A stretch of 33,986 nucleotides of DNA. Origin: an uncultured Treponema sp. (GTDB lineage Bacteria; Spirochaetota; Spirochaetia; Treponematales; Treponemataceae). The stretch lies in NCBI GenBank assembly GCA_947174385.1, contig CAMWIU010000007.1, positions 1 through 33,986 on the forward strand, written 5' to 3'. Both the position numbers and the translations under genes were made by a program. Under the pieces are notes generated by a model, which had not been told where the DNA came from, did not search any database, and saw nothing but the letters and a program-made list of their open reading frames with translations. Positions 15,934 to 24,636 of this stretch are shown here, piece by piece (within the stretch, counting starts at the first letter, position 1; each line of letters starts with the position of its first letter).

Positions 15934-17730
15934 ATGAACGAATGGCTCAAAAAACTTGGCGACTCCGCGAAAGCGGCTTGGGCCAAGTGGTCCAAAATTC
16001 AGAAAGGCATAGTAATCGGACTCGTGGTGGTCGTGATAGTCGCGATCGTGGTAATGTTCCGCGTTTCATCTCGACCTTCGACAGTCCGGCTTTTTAACGC
16101 GCCTGTTACTGGCGAATCTCAATCTCAAATTCTTATGCGGCTTGATCAAGAAGGCGTTCGCGCCGATGTGAACGATGCGGGCTACATTTCCGTACCCGAC
16201 GAAGCGACGGCGATTCGTATGCGAGCCATTTTGTTCGAGGAAGGGCTTGTTCCCACCAATATTGATCCGTTCGCTGGCGTTTTCGATCGAGGCTGGTCCA
16301 CTACGGATGCCGATCAGAACGAAAAAATCAAGTTGGCGACGGAGCGGAAATTAAAGCAGCACATTGAATCGATTCCTGACGTTGCGAGCGCGCAAGTCAT
16401 GCTCGTTCTGCCTGAAAACCGGCTTTTCCGCGCCGACCAAAATCCTGTTACGGCAAGCGTGATTTTGACAGCGCGTCGTGGAAGCGACCTTCTTACGAAC
16501 CGCAGGCGCATTCGCGGAATTCAGGAACTCGTGCTTTCTGCCGTGGAAGGTCTCACCGAAGAAAACTGCGTCATTTCCGATTCCGAGGGAAACATCCTCA
16601 ACGATTTTGAAGGACAGGCGGATTTTGACAGGCTTGATTTGGTGAAAAAGCAGGAAAAGCTCATCCGCGACAGCGAGGCTTACTATCGCGCCCAAATTAT
16701 CAAGCCGCTTCAAAGCTATTTTACGGACGACCGCGTTCGCGATTTGAACATAAAAATCGACATGGATTTTTCCGAGGAAACGCGCGACTCCGTGGTTTAC
16801 CATCCGATTGAAATTCGTCCCGACAATCCCGACACGCCTTACGATGATTCGGAGTACCGCGACTATCTTCCGCGCTCAAGCCAAACTGTGACGCGCGAAT
16901 GGCAAGGAACGGGATTCAATCCGCAAGGACCTGCCGGCACGGAAGGGCAGAATCCGCCGGTTTATTCCGATATGTCAAATGTAATCGGTCGCCAAACTGA
17001 AACCGGCGTCACTCAAAACAACGAGCTAAATCAGGATACGATTCACCGCGTAGAAAGCCCGCGCTTTGGGCGCGTTACAGTTTCTGTGAACATTGACGGA
17101 CGTTGGGAAACCGAAAGGGACGGCGATGGAAATCCGATTTTTGTGAACGAAAAAAATTATGAAGAATTGATCGGCAGAATGAGACAGCGTTTCCCAGATT
17201 GGGACACGAACGAAATCACTCGCTCGAACGTGCGTCTGAGAATGGGAAGCGTCCTGAGAATTTATCAGCCTGTTCAGCACAATACGCTTGAGGATATCGC
17301 CGCGCTTATTCAGGGCGCGATTGGCTACGACCGCGCGAAAGGCTATATGGTCGTTGTCCGCAATATCGCTTTTGACCGCATCGCCGATTTTGAAAGCGAG
17401 GACAGCGCAATTCTCAAGGCGCGGCAGACACGCTTGACGATAATTTTGGTGCTCGTCGGACTTGCGATAATTCTCACGGTTTTCATTTTGTACCGTGTCA
17501 TCAGCCGCGAAATGGAACGCCGCCGACGTTTGCGCGAAGAGGAACTCCTTCGAAAACAGCAGGCCGCGCGCGATCAGGCTTTGTGGGAAGCAAAAGAAGA
17601 TGGCGTGGAAGTTACGATGTCCGTGGAAGAACGCCGCCGCGCGGAGCTTCAGGAAAACGCCATCGCGATGGCAAAGGAGCATCCGGAAGATGTCGCGATG
17701 CTCATCCGCACTTGGCTTATGGAAGAGTAG
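15934..17730 (+). CDS. fliF: Flagellar MS-ring protein FliF
   Basis: FliF forms the MS ring in the inner membrane, the base of the flagellar motor. Two membrane helices frame the protein, one near the N-terminus (IVIGLVVVVIVAIVVMF) and one before the C-terminal tail (LTIILVLVGLAIILTVFIL). The YscJ/FliF domain with LVLPENRLFRADQNPVTASV lies between them. The cytoplasmic tail ends HPEDVAMLIRTWLMEE, the segment that binds the FliG N-domain. I chose ATG 15934 over the adjacent ATG 15931 because GGGAGG (15923-15928) then lies at a usable 5-nt spacing. Length is 598 residues, slightly longer than E. coli FliF. FliE is not immediately upstream. Confidence 0.96.
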   Translation: MNEWLKKLGDSAKAAWAKWSKIQKGIVIGLVVVVIVAIVVMFRVSSRPSTVRLFNAPVTGESQSQILMRLDQEGVRADVNDAGYISVPDEATAIRMRAILFEEGLVPTNIDPFAGVFDRGWSTTDADQNEKIKLATERKLKQHIESIPDVASAQVMLVLPENRLFRADQNPVTASVILTARRGSDLLTNRRRIRGIQELVLSAVEGLTEENCVISDSEGNILNDFEGQADFDRLDLVKKQEKLIRDSEAYYRAQIIKPLQSYFTDDRVRDLNIKIDMDFSEETRDSVVYHPIEIRPDNPDTPYDDSEYRDYLPRSSQTVTREWQGTGFNPQGPAGTEGQNPPVYSDMSNVIGRQTETGVTQNNELNQDTIHRVESPRFGRVTVSVNIDGRWETERDGDGNPIFVNEKNYEELIGRMRQRFPDWDTNEITRSNVRLRMGSVLRIYQPVQHNTLEDIAALIQGAIGYDRAKGYMVVVRNIAFDRIADFESEDSAILKARQTRLTIILVLVGLAIILTVFILYRVISREMERRRRLREEELLRKQQAARDQALWEAKEDGVEVTMSVEERRRAELQENAIAMAKEHPEDVAMLIRTWLMEE

Positions 17731-17731
17731 T

Positions 17732-17754
17732 GGAAATGCGCGATGCGCGTTTCC
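17732..17754 (+). promoter_or_regulatory. Strong intercistronic hairpin after fliF
   Basis: GGAAATGCGC (17732-17741) pairs with GCGCGTTTCC (17745-17754) around a GAT triloop, giving ten pairs including one G-U. No U-run follows, so it is more likely an mRNA-stability or processing element that sets the ratio of FliF to downstream motor proteins than a terminator. Confidence 0.55.
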
Positions 17755-17808
17755 TTCAACTATGTTGTTGCAACGAGTTTGTGAAAAATTTTGTTCGAGG
17801 AATTTTTT

Positions 17809-18201
17809 ATGGTCAATTTGGATTTTCAGAAAACTTCGCAGAGAAACATTCCGGGAAAGAAAAAGGCTGCGATTCTTTTTGGCGAGTTGGATTCTGCGGC
17901 GGCAGAAAGTGTCATGGACTATCTCAACGCGGAAGAAAAGAAAAAACTTTTGAAGGCGATGCGGAAACTTGGCACGAAATACAATCCAAACAATTCCGCC
18001 GAAGTTCAGGACGAAATTTTCGTGCTTGAGACTTTAGAAAGATTCGGAAAAGTCCGAAACATATATAAGGACGTCGCTTCGGAAAGAAAGGCTTTTGAAA
18101 AGGTTTCGGCAACGCCCGCCGCGAAAGTTAGGCGCGCGCTCAACGACTATCCGGACAGAGTTGCTTCCGTTTTAAGCGCGTGGCTCAAAAAAGAAGAATA
18201 G
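17809..18201 (+). CDS. Small FliG-N-domain-like protein with a FliF-tail-like end
   Basis: I do not know a named family for this 130-residue protein. Residues 17-85 (KKKAAILFGELDSAAAESVMDYL and following) align by eye with the FliG N-domain of the next gene (RQKAAIFLVSVGSDVSSEVMKHL). The last ~24 residues (NDYPDRVASVLSAWLKKEE) resemble the FliF tail that binds FliG (EHPEDVAMLIRTWLMEE). It therefore seems to carry both halves of the FliF-FliG interface. ATG 17809 has GAGGA 7 nt upstream. Its position between fliF and fliG supports a motor role as an adaptor, spacer or assembly inhibitor. It could be a degenerate fliG copy, but the frame is intact. Confidence 0.7.
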   Translation: MVNLDFQKTSQRNIPGKKKAAILFGELDSAAAESVMDYLNAEEKKKLLKAMRKLGTKYNPNNSAEVQDEIFVLETLERFGKVRNIYKDVASERKAFEKVSATPAAKVRRALNDYPDRVASVLSAWLKKEE

Positions 18202-18223
18202 TTTAGATTAGAGGGGAATTTAA

Positions 18224-19315
18224 ATGGCAGAAGAAGCTGCCGCGGCAAAGCCTGCGGCAAAACCTCCGCTCAAGCCAGCCAATGCAGGCGGCGGCAAAAA
18301 AGGTTCCAAGGATTTTAAAAGTCTCACTGGTCGGCAAAAGGCCGCGATTTTTCTTGTTTCCGTGGGAAGCGATGTTTCTTCCGAAGTGATGAAGCATTTG
18401 CGCGAAGATGAAGTGGAAACTTTGACATTCGAAATCGCGCGTCTTGAAACTATTGACGCGGAAATAAAAGATCAGGTTTTGGAAGAATTCCAAGACTTGA
18501 TGAACGCGCAGAATTTCATCACCACGGGCGGCATCGACTACGCGCGCGAATTGCTCGAAAAATCTTTGGGAAGCCAAAAAGCCATCGACATCATAAACCG
18601 CCTCACTTCGAGCCTTCAAGTGCGTCCGTTCGACTTCATCCGCCGCACCGACCCTGCGCATTTGCTCAACTTCATCCAGCAGGAATATCCGCAGACAATC
18701 GCGCTTATTTTGGCGTATTTGGAGCCGGCGAAGGCGGCAATCATTTTGCAGAATTTGCCCGAAGAAATGCAGCCGGAAGTTTCTAAACGCCTTGCGACGA
18801 TGGACCGCACTTCGCCTGATGTTTTGCGCGAAGTGGAGCGCGTTTTGGAAAAGAAACTTTCTACTCTTTCTTCCGAAGATTACACGGCGGCGGGCGGCGT
18901 AGAATCAATCGTCGAAATTTTGAACCTCGTCGATCGTTCTTCCGAAAAGGCCATCATCGAGGCTTTGGAAGAGGAAGATCCGGATTTGGCGGAAGAAATC
19001 AAAAAGCGCATGTTCGTTTTCGAAGACATCGTTATGCTCGACGACCGCTCGATTCAGCGCGTGCTTCGCGAAGTGGACACGCAGGAATTGGCAAAAGCCC
19101 TCAAGAGCGTGGACGCGGAAGTTCAGGACAAGATTTTCCACAATATGTCCAAACGCGCCGCGAGCATGCTCAAGGAAGACATGGAATTTATGGGACCTGT
19201 CCGACTCAAGGACGTGGAAGAAGCCCAGCAGAAAGTCGTTTCTACGATCCGCCGCTTGGAAGAAAAGGGCGACATCGTAATCGCGCGTTCGGGCGAGGAC
19301 GAGCTTGTAAGCTAA
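18224..19315 (+). CDS. fliG: Flagellar motor switch protein FliG
   Basis: FliG is the rotor protein that interacts with MotA and couples ion flow to torque. It has 363 residues with an extra Ala/Lys/Pro-rich N-terminal stretch (about residues 1-30). The N-domain (RQKAAIFLVSVGSD), the middle EHPQ-type motif (here EYPQTIALILAYL) and the C-terminal torque domain with charged helix (DDRSIQRVLREVDTQELAKALK) are all present. GAGGGG precedes ATG 18224. Spirochaetes often carry two fliG genes. Association with fliF-fliH-fliI suggests this is the motor copy. Confidence 0.96.
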   Translation: MAEEAAAAKPAAKPPLKPANAGGGKKGSKDFKSLTGRQKAAIFLVSVGSDVSSEVMKHLREDEVETLTFEIARLETIDAEIKDQVLEEFQDLMNAQNFITTGGIDYARELLEKSLGSQKAIDIINRLTSSLQVRPFDFIRRTDPAHLLNFIQQEYPQTIALILAYLEPAKAAIILQNLPEEMQPEVSKRLATMDRTSPDVLREVERVLEKKLSTLSSEDYTAAGGVESIVEILNLVDRSSEKAIIEALEEEDPDLAEEIKKRMFVFEDIVMLDDRSIQRVLREVDTQELAKALKSVDAEVQDKIFHNMSKRAASMLKEDMEFMGPVRLKDVEEAQQKVVSTIRRLEEKGDIVIARSGEDELVS

Positions 19316-19340
19316 TTAGCGTTGAGGTTTGGGAAGTAAA

Positions 19341-20273
19341 ATGGCGAAGACTGTGTTCCGTCCGCTTGAATTCAAGGACGACAAAAAAGATGTGGTTTCT
19401 CTGAAACTTATACGCGACTACGCTCCAGTCGAGGAAGTCGCGGAAGAAGAGGAAGTCGCCGAATACACAGGACCTACCGCCGAAGATTTGCGCAATGAAG
19501 CCGAAGAGTTCAAAAAAAACTGGGAAGCGGAAAAGCAGCAAATGCTTGATCAGGCGCAGGCGGCGGCGGACGAAATTGTGAAGAAGGCCGAAGATTCTGC
19601 TTTTGCGGAAGTCAAGCGGCAGACCGATCAAGCGCAAATTATAAAAACTCAGGCGGAACAAGAGGCGCAGAAAATCCAAAATGAGGCGCATGAAAAAGCG
19701 CAGCAAATTTTGAAAGACGCGGAAGGGGAGGCTCAAAAACTTTTCGAAGATTCGAAAAAGAAAGGTTTTGACGAAGGGCGCGAGGTTGGCTACGCCGACG
19801 GCTCTGCGGAAGCCGCCCGCCTTGTCGAGCGCATGCACAAAGTGATAGAAGCCGTGATGCAGCGTCGCCAGGAAATTTTGGATGAGACCGAGCATCAGAT
19901 TGTCGAGCTTGTAATTTTGAGCGTCCGCAAAATCATCAAGACAATTTCGGAAAATCAAAAGAGCGTTATTTTAAGCAATGTCCTTTCTGCGCTCAAAAAA
20001 GTCAAAGGGCGCGGCGACATTACGATTCGCGTGAATTTGGAAGACGTAAAACTCACCACCGAGCACACGAAGGATTTTATCCAGCATGTTGAAGGCGTGA
20101 AAGGAATCACCGTGTTGGAAGATTCTTCCGTGGAGCGCGGCGGCTGCATTGTGGAAACCGATTTCGGCGCGATCGACGCGCGGATTTCTTCCCAGCTTGC
20201 GGAATTGGAAGAAAAGATTTTGGAAATTTCTCCGATAAAGTCGGTTTCAAAATCTGATGTGGTTGAGCAGTGA
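19341..20273 (+). CDS. fliH: Flagellar assembly protein FliH
   Basis: FliH binds and regulates the export ATPase FliI and links it to the C-ring. The product has 310 residues. It has a long central coiled coil rich in Ala, Glu, Gln and Lys (about residues 50-150), within which GRE- and GY-containing repeats (KKGFDEGREVGYADG) are typical of FliH/YscL. The conserved C-terminal domain follows (ILSVRKIIKTI, then ERGGCIVETDFGAIDARI). ATG 19341 was preferred over an in-frame TTG at 19329 because GGGAAG sits between them. It overlaps fliI by 1 nt. Confidence 0.92.
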   Translation: MAKTVFRPLEFKDDKKDVVSLKLIRDYAPVEEVAEEEEVAEYTGPTAEDLRNEAEEFKKNWEAEKQQMLDQAQAAADEIVKKAEDSAFAEVKRQTDQAQIIKTQAEQEAQKIQNEAHEKAQQILKDAEGEAQKLFEDSKKKGFDEGREVGYADGSAEAARLVERMHKVIEAVMQRRQEILDETEHQIVELVILSVRKIIKTISENQKSVILSNVLSALKKVKGRGDITIRVNLEDVKLTTEHTKDFIQHVEGVKGITVLEDSSVERGGCIVETDFGAIDARISSQLAELEEKILEISPIKSVSKSDVVEQ

Positions 20274-21727
20274 TGGCGAGCGACGACAAGAAATTCAGCC
20301 TTGAAAAATATCTCGAAAAAGTAAAATCCACCGAAACGATTTTGTATGTCGGAAAAGTGAAGAGCGTGAACGGACTTGAAATTTTGAGCGAAGGTCCGCG
20401 CTCCGTCATCGGAGAAATCTGCACGATTCGAATCGCAAGCCTAAAAAAGGAAATGCTCGCCGAAGTCGTCGGGCTTGAAGGCACTACGGTGCGTCTCACG
20501 GCGTTCGGCGACACGCGCGGAATCGAAGTGGGAACGGAAGTGGTGGCTTCGGGGCAGACGTTGCAAGTGGGCGTGGGCGAAAAACTTTTGGGGCGCGTGA
20601 TTGACGCGACGGGAAAAGCCGCCGACGGAAAGACAGAGCCAGCCTGCGAAATTTATTATCCTGCCTTGGCGAGCGCGCCCGATCCGATGAAGCGAAAGCC
20701 GATAACGCGCCGAATCACTACCGGCGTCCGCTCGATTGATTCGATGCTGACCGTGGGGGCGGGGCAGAGGCTTGGAATATTCGCAGGCTCTGGCGTCGGA
20801 AAATCCACTTTGATAAGTATGATGGCTCGCAACACGAACGCCGATGTCAACGTGATTGCATTGGTGGGCGAGCGCGGACGCGAAGTCCTCGATTTTATAA
20901 ATCGCGATTTGGGCGAAGAAGGCTTGAAGCGTTCCGTTGTGGTCGTTGCCACGAGCGACACTCCGAGCATTTGCCGACTTCGCGCGGCTTTCGTTGCCAC
21001 CGCAGTCGCCGAATATTTTCGCGATCAGGGAAAGGATGTCATGCTGATGTTTGACAGCGTGACGCGATTTGCGATGGCGCAAAGGGAAATCGCGCTTTCA
21101 AACGGCGAGCCTCCCGCGCGTGAAGGATTTCCGCCGAGCGTTTTTGACATGATTCCAAAACTTCTCGAAAGGACGGGCACGAACGAAAAAGGCTCGATCA
21201 CCGCTTTTTACACCGTCCTTGTCGAGGGCGACGACATGAACGGTCCGATTGCCGACACCGTGCGCGGCGTGGTTGACGGGCACATCGTTTTGAGCCGCGC
21301 TTTGGCGCAGGCGTATCATTATCCTGCCGTGGACGTGCTCGCAAGCATTAGCCGACTTGCCCGCCGCGTTACTGGAAAAGCCACCCGCGAAGCGTGCGGA
21401 AAAATCAGGCGGCTTATGGCGACTTATCAGCAGAACGAGCTTATGATTACGACCGGCGCGTATGCGCAAGGCGCGTCGCCTGCGATTGACGAGGCGATTG
21501 AAAAGCACGATGCGATTGAAGAATTTCTCAAGCAGGAAGAAAGCGACCGCTGCACGATGCGCGACACGCTTGAAAAACTTTCCGCGCTTTCCGAAACAGA
21601 AATTCCCGAGGAAGAATTCGATGACTGCCCTGCGGCGGAAATTCCTTCTGCGGCCGAAGCCGCAAGCCTTGCCGATGGCGCGAAAGAAAATCCTTCGTCC
21701 GAAACAAGTCTAAATGAAGAAATTTAA
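20273..21727 (+). CDS. fliI: Flagellum-specific export ATPase FliI
   Basis: FliI is the F1-type ATPase of the flagellar type III export apparatus. Walker A GSGVGKST is at residues 172-179, and the FliI-type P-loop neighbourhood GAGQRLGIFAGSG, VALVGERGRE and Walker B VMLMFDSVTRFA are clear. Its 484 residues exceed the usual ~440 because of an acidic C-terminal tail of about 45 residues. ATG 20273 overlaps the fliH stop (TGATG); a GTG at 20270 is a less likely alternative. The end overlaps fliJ by 14 nt. Confidence 0.96.
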   Translation: MASDDKKFSLEKYLEKVKSTETILYVGKVKSVNGLEILSEGPRSVIGEICTIRIASLKKEMLAEVVGLEGTTVRLTAFGDTRGIEVGTEVVASGQTLQVGVGEKLLGRVIDATGKAADGKTEPACEIYYPALASAPDPMKRKPITRRITTGVRSIDSMLTVGAGQRLGIFAGSGVGKSTLISMMARNTNADVNVIALVGERGREVLDFINRDLGEEGLKRSVVVVATSDTPSICRLRAAFVATAVAEYFRDQGKDVMLMFDSVTRFAMAQREIALSNGEPPAREGFPPSVFDMIPKLLERTGTNEKGSITAFYTVLVEGDDMNGPIADTVRGVVDGHIVLSRALAQAYHYPAVDVLASISRLARRVTGKATREACGKIRRLMATYQQNELMITTGAYAQGASPAIDEAIEKHDAIEEFLKQEESDRCTMRDTLEKLSALSETEIPEEEFDDCPAAEIPSAAEAASLADGAKENPSSETSLNEEI

Positions 21728-22136
21728 ATTCGAACTTGAGTCGCTCTTGAGTCTCAGAAAATACGAGCAGGAACAGGCTCAAATCGAACTTGGAAAAGCC
21801 GTGAGCGCGGAGACTAAAATCCAAGCCGACTTGGACACGCTTGCCGAGCAATATGCCACCGTAAAAAAATTGGGCGAGGGCGAGCGCGATTTTGCGAAGA
21901 TCGCCGAAGCGCAGCAATTCTATTCTTTCGTCAAATATCAGCAGGAACAACTTTTCGCGCAAATGGCGCAGGCAAAGCTCGTCACCGAAGAAAAGCGCGC
22001 TGCGTTCAACGCTGCGATGCAAAAAACCGAAAGCCTCAAAAAGCTTCGCGAGCGGAAATTTGAAGAGCACAAAGCCGCGCAAAAAAAAGAAGAGGCGAAA
22101 TTCCTCGACGACATTTCCACGTACAAATATAATTGA
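21714..22136 (+). CDS. fliJ: Flagellar export protein FliJ
   Basis: FliJ is the coiled-coil stalk of the export ATPase and an escort for export chaperones. The 140-residue product is almost wholly helical, starts FKFELESLLSLRKYEQEQA as FliJ proteins do, and keeps a Gln/Glu/Lys-rich coiled coil to the end. It overlaps fliI by 14 nt with the start codon inside the fliI tail. It is the last recognisable flagellar gene here. No terminator with a clear stem follows, only a T-run at 22152-22159. Confidence 0.85.
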   Translation: MKKFKFELESLLSLRKYEQEQAQIELGKAVSAETKIQADLDTLAEQYATVKKLGEGERDFAKIAEAQQFYSFVKYQQEQLFAQMAQAKLVTEEKRAAFNAAMQKTESLKKLRERKFEEHKAAQKKEEAKFLDDISTYKYN

Positions 22137-22169
22137 AAAGTGAGCGCGGATTTTTTTTGGTAGGGCAAA

Positions 22170-22589
22170 ATGAAAAAGATTGGTGAATTTTTTGACAAGC
22201 TCGAAGAGAAACTTGAAGGAATATTGGAAGGCAAAAACCATGAAAACAAAAAAAGAGAAAGCTTGGGATTTGGCATAGAAAAGCAAATTGGGGGCTGCTT
22301 CTTGCTTGCTCCAATCGATTTGGCGATGCTTATTGCTCTGATTTTTGGATTCGATGTGGACACCTTTTTTCTAATTGGTATAATTGTGGGAATCGTTTCA
22401 TTCATACCATGCGAAATATTTTGCCATTACCTTAACAAACGCATCGCGGCGCAGGAAACGGAAGATGCGGCGGAAGATTTGAATGACGACATAGGAAGCA
22501 TATCTTTGAAAGTATTTATTGTTGCGTTCATTATGTTCTTGGTGCTGCTCTTTTTGAGCTTTGATGTGGATCTTTCGCCTTTTAATTAG
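22170..22589 (+). CDS. Small membrane protein of unknown function
   Basis: A 139-residue protein I do not recognise. A charged N-terminal segment rich in Lys and Glu (about residues 1-32) is followed by three predicted membrane helices (CFLLAPIDLAMLIALIFGF, FLIGIIVGIVSFIPCEIF and VFIVAFIMFLVLLFLSF). An acidic loop (QETEDAAEDLNDD) lies between the second and third. ATG 22170 has a weak GGTAGGG upstream. It starts 33 nt after fliJ and may be read through from the flagellar operon, but its content marks the beginning of the accessory region. Confidence 0.7.
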   Translation: MKKIGEFFDKLEEKLEGILEGKNHENKKRESLGFGIEKQIGGCFLLAPIDLAMLIALIFGFDVDTFFLIGIIVGIVSFIPCEIFCHYLNKRIAAQETEDAAEDLNDDIGSISLKVFIVAFIMFLVLLFLSFDVDLSPFN

Positions 22590-22618
22590 GCCTCGCGGAA
22601 AATTATTTTGGAGAAAAA

Positions 22619-22846
22619 ATGAAAAAGATTGTAGGCTTGTTTTTGCTGTTCGTGTTTTCTTGCGTTTTGTATTGTGAAGATTTTAATTCCTTTATGAAGG
22701 GCAAAACCTATTTGCCCGTCGAATATTTGGATGCCTTAAAAGGCGAAGACAGGAATATCTTGCTAAAATACAATCCGCACATTGAAAACAATTCTGAATA
22801 TGATTTCGCATTTGAAAAAGATACCGAATGGTATGTCGGACTTTGA
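22619..22846 (+). CDS. Small secreted protein, possibly truncated
   Basis: A 75-residue product with a clear signal peptide (MKKIVGLFLLFVFSCVLYC), so it is exported. The mature part is only ~55 residues, polar and rich in Asp, Asn and Glu. GGAG (22610-22613) is well spaced before ATG 22619. The short length and abrupt end (EWYVGL) suggest it may be the leading piece of a longer secreted or immunity protein. I do not recognise a family. Confidence 0.6.
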   Translation: MKKIVGLFLLFVFSCVLYCEDFNSFMKGKTYLPVEYLDALKGEDRNILLKYNPHIENNSEYDFAFEKDTEWYVGL

Positions 22847-22855
22847 GAAAAGCGA

Positions 22856-22884
22856 TTGCTTGCAATGACACGTTTGTTTATAAT
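22856..22884 (+). promoter_or_regulatory. Promoter TTGCTT-N17-TATAAT before the GAD-like gene
   Basis: TTGCTT (22856-22861), 17-nt spacing and TATAAT (22879-22884) are 27 nt upstream of ATG 22912. This leaves a short leader holding AAGGAG (22902-22907). It suggests that the immunity-type genes from here onward form a separate transcription unit from the flagellar operon. Confidence 0.6.
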
Positions 22885-22911
22885 AAATATTGATGAAAAT
22901 GAAGGAGAAAA

Positions 22912-23454
22912 ATGGAATTAAAAGCATTGCGGGATTTTGAATTTCACTCGAAAGTTCCCGAAGAAACCATTAGAAAATATGCAGGGAAAGTCCCTGAACA
23001 GTTTGTCGAAATATGGAAGGGCTACGGTTTTGGAACATTCCACCAAGGATATTTCAAAGTAATACAGCCCGATGATTATATTGAATTTGTCAGGGAATCA
23101 TACTTTGAGAAAAACTGCATACCATTGTTGGCAACGGCACTTGGGGATATAATTGTTTGGGAGCGAAATGAATTTATATATATCTTGCTTTATCGATACA
23201 ATGATTTTGACGGCATTTCAAAGGGATGCAAGTATTTCTTTAATGATTTGGAAGACAAGGAGTTTATTGAAGATTGCGTCAAGCCCAAAAATTTCAAAGA
23301 AGCCTTGCAAGTGCTTGGTTCGCCCGCTTATGACGAGTGCTACGGTTATGTCCCGCTTTTGTCTTTGGGCGGGGCGGAAAAGCCGGAAAACCTTCAGAAA
23401 GTAAAGCTCCGCGAGCATTTGGAGCTGATGTATCAAATGCAAGGCGGCGTTTAA
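22912..23454 (+). CDS. GAD-like/DUF1851 immunity-type protein
   Basis: The 180-residue protein matches the pattern of T6SS-type Tdi1 immunity proteins. A GAD-like N-terminal half (VPEETIRKYAGKVPEQFVEIWKGYGFGTF, then the GYFKVIQPDDY segment) is followed by a DUF1851-type C-terminal half (CIPLLATALGDIIVWE, and GYVPLLSLGGAEKPENLQKVK near the end). Such proteins neutralise cognate toxins in the cytoplasm. There is no signal peptide, in line with that. No toxin gene is adjacent, so it is an orphan immunity gene. Family assignment is from remembered patterns. Confidence 0.72.
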   Translation: MELKALRDFEFHSKVPEETIRKYAGKVPEQFVEIWKGYGFGTFHQGYFKVIQPDDYIEFVRESYFEKNCIPLLATALGDIIVWERNEFIYILLYRYNDFDGISKGCKYFFNDLEDKEFIEDCVKPKNFKEALQVLGSPAYDECYGYVPLLSLGGAEKPENLQKVKLREHLELMYQMQGGV

Positions 23455-23508
23455 AATGATTTGCGAAACGCCGCTGTTTCTTGACAAAACTCCTAGGAGG
23501 ATGTACCT

Positions 23509-24636
23509 ATGGAAAAAAGATTAATCATTTCTGTATTTCTCGTTTTCATTTTTTCACTGAATGCACAAGCCAAAAAAGGCACATTTTCAATTGCCGGAAT
23601 CAAGATAGAGTCTCCAGCTCAAAATGAGATTGTGTTGGAAGAAGAATATTATTCAATTGATGAAAACGATTTGTTTCGTTGTGTCTACAAAATGCACAAT
23701 AAAGGCGGGAAATGTAATGTAAATTTCTCATTGAATATAACTGCGGAGAACCAAGAACAAGGCGTGAATTATTGTGAGACATTGATTCCGGAAGATTTTG
23801 CCATTTTTGTTGACGGAACAAATTCTGACTTTTCATATAAAAATGAGGATGCAGTTCTCAATAGTCAAGACATTTTTAAGATAGGCGTATATGAGCATGG
23901 CACTACGGGCGACATTGTTTTTTCTTTTGAGATGAAGCCGAATGAATTAAAAACCATAGAGATCGACTATTCAATAAATCCTCAAGGATCATATGTGGTG
24001 AATTTTGCGCAGAATATAAAATACGACAGAGACTATAAAAGAAAAGTCGCCATATCAAATGCAGACAAAACTTTTTTTATAGACAAAGTTATGACATGGG
24101 ATAAAAATCCTTATGACCGTAAGTTTTTTTTAGATTTGCATCATAATTATTTTAATTGCCCGGACATCGAATTCGAGCGAAGAAATGATGAAATTGTTCT
24201 AAACTTTGTCAATTTTGAGCTAACCAATATATGCGTCCGTTTGTCACTGTTTATGATATCGCCTTTTTCTGCCTATGACATATATCCCAGTTCAGTAGTA
24301 TTTCAAGAAGACGAATACATTTTTTATAAAGAAACAGAAATCCCCAAATTAAACCTGTTTTTTTTGAACAAAAAGCAATTGTGGTTATTAAGGAACGCGT
24401 TTTACGCCTGCCACGGCTATAAATTCGAAAATCAAACGCTGACGAATTTCTTTTTAGAAAACTGCTATAAATATTTTAATCTAATGGAACAAGGTTTTGA
24501 TGAAAATTCATTCAATGAAATCGAGCGGAAGAACATCGAGCTGATAAGGGAAATGGAAAACATGACAAATCCGCTTTCGTTTTCAGATTATTTGAATGGA
24601 GGAACGAATGAAAAAAACGAAAAAAATGCTCAATGA
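23509..24636 (+). CDS. Secreted YARHG-domain protein
   Basis: The 375-residue product has a signal peptide (cleavage near AQAKK, about residue 21). A long beta-rich ectodomain follows, with NPQGSYVVNFAQNIKY-type strands. Near residues 290-330 a YARHG domain is visible (LRNAFYACHGYKF, with Cys for the usual Arg, then NQTLTNFF). YARHG domains occur in exported bacterial proteins of unclear function. It ends 29 nt inside the next gene. SD AGGAGG is upstream of ATG 23509. The base composition is AT-rich compared with the flagellar genes. Confidence 0.65.
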   Translation: MEKRLIISVFLVFIFSLNAQAKKGTFSIAGIKIESPAQNEIVLEEEYYSIDENDLFRCVYKMHNKGGKCNVNFSLNITAENQEQGVNYCETLIPEDFAIFVDGTNSDFSYKNEDAVLNSQDIFKIGVYEHGTTGDIVFSFEMKPNELKTIEIDYSINPQGSYVVNFAQNIKYDRDYKRKVAISNADKTFFIDKVMTWDKNPYDRKFFLDLHHNYFNCPDIEFERRNDEIVLNFVNFELTNICVRLSLFMISPFSAYDIYPSSVVFQEDEYIFYKETEIPKLNLFFLNKKQLWLLRNAFYACHGYKFENQTLTNFFLENCYKYFNLMEQGFDENSFNEIERKNIELIREMENMTNPLSFSDYLNGGTNEKNEKNAQ

